A stretch of DNA of 64,000 nucleotides. Origin: Tetradesmus obliquus (taxonomy: Eukaryota > Chlorophyta > Chlorophyceae > Sphaeropleales > Scenedesmaceae). Every line of letters starts with the position of its first letter. Position 1 is the stretch's first letter. The DNA is taken from NCBI GenBank assembly GCA_030272155.1, contig CP126206.1:3585001-3649000 (forward strand), read 5' to 3'. A program made the position numbers and the translations under genes. The notes beneath the pieces were generated by a model that saw only the letters and a list, made by a program, of their open reading frames with translations, did no database searches and had not been told where the DNA came from. This document shows, in pieces, positions 62,527 through 64,000 of this stretch.

Positions 62527-63886
62527 TCAGTGATGCAAACCCCTAAACACAGGATAATACATCATAAAAAGGGCATTGGTGACACTTTGCAGCAAGCTAC
62601 GCAAAACTTGTCACCCGTATCACAACCTACGTGTTGTTGAGGCTCAATAGCCCCAACACAGGTGCTGCCCGGTCGCCCACACTTCCTGGTCACACTTGTT
62701 CAGAACCTGTCCTTTGTGGTCACACATGTTAAAAACATGTACTCGCTTTGTCACTCTTTTCAACCTTCCTGTTTCCATGAGGCTCAATAGCCCGAACATG
62801 CGCGCTGCTAGGTCGCCCACACTTCCTGGTCACACTCGTTTCATGACATGTTATATGTTGTCACCCTTTGTCACCCACCTGTGTCCATGAGGCTCAATAG
62901 CCCAAACATGCGCGCTGCCAGGTTGCCCACACTTTCTGGTCACACTTGTTACCAACATGTCATTTTGTCACTCGTTGTCACCCACCTGTGTCCAAGAGGC
63001 TCAATAGCCCAAATATGCGCGCTGCTAGGTCGCCCACACTTTCTGGTCACACTTGTTACTAACATGTCATTTTGTCACCCACCTGTGTCCATGAGGCTCA
63101 GTAGCCCGAACACGCGCGCTGCTAGGTCCCCGTCAATGCTCTCTTGACTCTCCGCACTGCTGCTGCTGCTGCTAAGCCTGCGGAGACAACGAACACGTAT
63201 GGCAGCAGCAGCAGCAGCAGCAGCGTCAGCGTGCACGTCTAGGTTGAGACCGCTGGAATGCCAGCAACAATTGCAGCTGTGATGTGTGGTAGCCTAGATT
63301 GGAACGCCACACGCTGAAGCAGGGGCACAGAGCTTACAACTAGTATTTCTGCAGCACAATGTGCAGCGCACATGTCGCGGATGACGCTGTGCAAAACCAC
63401 AATCAGCAGACGAAAACCGCAAAAGCAGTCCAATCACCTGCCGCGAATCACGCTGCCGACTATGGACACCATCCAGGCCAGCTGCCCTTCCAGCACAGCC
63501 AGCTGGCCCAATAAAACAATTACAGTAAAACCTCGAAGTAACGACACTTGAAGTAACGACTTTCGCATAATAACGACACGTCAGGCTGTCCCCAAAGTGC
63601 CCGAAGTGCCGCAAAACTGTCGCAAAGTAAGGACAAACACATAGTACAGTAAAGGACACGACAGAAGCCAAAACTCCACCAAAAAACACAAACCCGAGGC
63701 AGCCAAACCTGCCGCATCATCGCGACGTGCACATCAGAATACTAGGTTCAGCAGATGGATAGCTCAAAAGCAAAATCACCTGCCGCGAATGACGCTGCCG
63801 ACTATTGACACCATCCAGGCCAGCTGCCCCTCCAGCACAGCCAGCTGCTGCTTGGCGGCGGCGTCAAGGCCTGTCATTGTCGTGGC
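53867..63886 (-). CDS. XPO7: Exportin-7 (RanBP16-type importin-beta family), C-terminal half
   Basis: Fourteen minus-strand exons are in the window: 63886-63780, 63177-63083, 62269-62169, 60642-60484, 59979-59767, 58766-58633, 58132-57940, 57271-57170, 56819-56680, 56209-56095, 55817-55692, 55039-54896, 54473-54352 and 53924-53867. They give about 602 in-frame residues; the N-terminal half lies beyond the right edge. The order of conserved blocks matches animal exportin-7: GQLAWMVSIVGSVIRGR, FFQNFRKVYIGEQV, LLKLEAVHFMLGHHTS, VGLFRDLRGIA, SQRLTFDSSSPNGILLFREV, SGNYVNFGVFELYGD, SIPLADIMSYKKVAKAYFSL, NQWSLSRPMLSLILINEA and RDKFTQNL near the end. Exportin-7 is a Ran-dependent nuclear transport receptor built of HEAT repeats. 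Nearly every exon has decoy partial copies, so the half gene occupies 10 kb. It is convergent with PP2C. Confidence 0.93.
54040..54820 (-). repeat. Decoy copies of exportin-7 exons near the 3' end
   Basis: Donor-side copies of the penultimate in-window coding exon 54473-54352 occur at about 54232-54280 and 54045-54070 (AGGTTGCTGCCCACATC on the plus strand). Donor-side copies of exon 55039-54896 occur at about 54620-54690 and 54760-54815 (CCGCCTCGTTGATGAGTA). Confidence 0.85.
55160..56625 (-). repeat. Decoy copies around four exportin-7 exons (54.9-56.8 kb)
   Basis: On the plus-strand reading: an acceptor-side copy of exon 55039-54896 at 55184-55238; donor-side copies of exon 55817-55692 at 55447-55470 and 55540-55615; a donor-side copy of exon 56209-56095 at 55930-55980; donor-side copies of exon 56819-56680 at about 56435-56482 and 56540-56610. 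Each donor-side copy keeps its GTGAGT, GTGGGT or related donor. Confidence 0.85.
56860..58570 (-). repeat. Decoy copies around exportin-7 exons at 56.8-58.8 kb
   Basis: An acceptor-side copy of exon 56819-56680 lies at 56880-56945. Two donor-side copies of exon 58132-57940 lie at about 57625-57720 and 57780-57880, each still reading FDSSSPNGILLF on the minus strand. An acceptor-side copy of the same exon is at 58197-58290. Donor-side copies of exon 58766-58633 are at about 58328-58390 and 58488-58570. Confidence 0.87.
58995..59670 (-). repeat. ~190-bp decoy array from exportin-7 exon 59979-59767
   Basis: Four donor-side copies (near 59008, 59205, 59392 and 59578) hold the exon's last ~85 nt and donor (minus strand encodes LARLLFMEDAPSRFKGFMAP). 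Their spacing of about 185-197 bp is longer than in most arrays. Acceptor-side copies of the same exon lie at about 60075-60135 and 60200-60260. Confidence 0.87.
60643..61775 (-). repeat. Nine-copy decoy array with (CTG)n linkers before exportin-7 exon 60642-60484
   Basis: Nine extra copies of the acceptor plus the first ~86 nt of the exon (encoding VMQSSNVYSKLGERLGLADH) precede the real one. They are joined by triplet runs (CAG on the plus strand, CTG on the coding strand) of roughly 6 to 21 repeats. Copies differ by only a few bases. In the real exon the text continues from CTCATGCTGCAGAAG; in the copies it continues CTCATGCTGCTGCTG, so each junction sits in a CTG. A donor-side copy of this exon lies at 60345-60415. 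Confidence 0.95.
62024..63080 (-). repeat. Decoy copies around exportin-7 exons 62269-62169 and 63177-63083
   Basis: A donor-side copy of exon 62269-62169 is at 62026-62085; acceptor-side fragments are at about 62340-62372 and 62450-62482, next to CAG runs. Four donor-side copies of exon 63177-63083 lie at about 62640, 62775, 62885 and 62990 (GAGGCTCAATAGCCC...CACCTGTGTCCA on the plus strand), spaced about 110 bp, with intervening ACTT(T/C)CTGGTCACACTTGTT. Confidence 0.87.
63437..63510 (-). repeat. Donor-side copy of exportin-7 exon 63886-63780
   Basis: It matches the last ~65 nt of the exon and its donor (plus strand CACCTGCCGCGAAT, ACCATCCAGGCCAGCTGCCC). It lies in the intron, separated from the real exon by the transposon-like segment. 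Confidence 0.9.
63523..63720. mobile_element. DNA-transposon terminus-like segment (pogo/Tigger-type end)
   Basis: TACAGTAAAACCTCGAAGTA followed by ACGACACTTGAAGTAACGAC and ATAATAACGACACG resembles the ends of pogo/Tigger (Tc1-mariner superfamily) elements, which start CAGT next to a TA target and carry repeated GTAACGAC subrepeats. The opposite end and a transposase are not visible. A second CAGTAAAGGACACG in direct orientation lies at about 63650. It is probably a solo end or truncated non-autonomous copy in an exportin-7 intron. Confidence 0.4.
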
Positions 63887-64000
63887 CTGTAACATGTTAC
63901 ATAACAGTTGTTTTTTTGGCAGCAGTGGAGTCAGCAGCAGTGACAGCAGGTGTTTGAGTGTACAGCAGCAGTACATATGCGTGTCTCTGATACTGTGCTT

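Overview
This window looks like nuclear DNA of a chlorophyte green alga, probably Chlorophyceae; the species cannot be named from the sequence. Every recognisable gene is interrupted by GT-AG introns, the gene set is eukaryotic and green-lineage (an SBP-box transcription factor, an HVA22/REEP protein, plant-like glutamate receptors, malic enzyme, PP2C, exportin-7), and CAG/CTG triplet tracts are very common in introns and exons. I see no bacterial operons, CRISPR arrays, rRNA or intact tRNA genes, and no virus-like elements.

Layout, left to right. 1-4020 (+): 3' part of an unrecognised membrane protein gene. 4708-8767 (+): HVA22-like ER protein, complete, 4 exons. 11987-14204 (+): SBP-domain transcription factor, 3 exons. 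14.2-23.1 kb: a long stretch without a recognisable gene, full of tandem and dispersed repeats. 23104-29648 (-) and 32342-38293 (-): two tandem ionotropic glutamate-receptor-like channel genes, B (11 exons, 540 aa) and A (12 exons, 661 aa). 39330-45695 (+): malic enzyme, 9 exons, divergent from receptor A. 46728-50113 (+): PP2C-type protein phosphatase with a long low-complexity tail, 4 exons. 53867-63886 (-): C-terminal half of exportin-7, 14 exons, running off the right edge. I joined these exons by eye using reading frame, GT-AG sites and family conservation. All phases close without a frameshift.

The dominant feature is an architecture seen in every gene. Most exons are accompanied by tandem partial copies of themselves, usually 75-130 bp per unit and one to nine copies. 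Copies upstream of an exon carry the 3' splice site plus the first part of the exon. Copies downstream carry the last part of the exon plus the 5' splice site. Normally only one unit keeps both sites in frame, so it is the real exon and the rest are decoy half-exons inside introns. Several unit junctions fall in CAG/CTG triplets, which suggests triplet-mediated slippage or unequal exchange between exonic and intronic CTG. I regard this as the most unusual content of the window.

The genes do not form a pathway. The two receptors are a local gene duplication. The others are unrelated housekeeping, signalling or regulatory genes.
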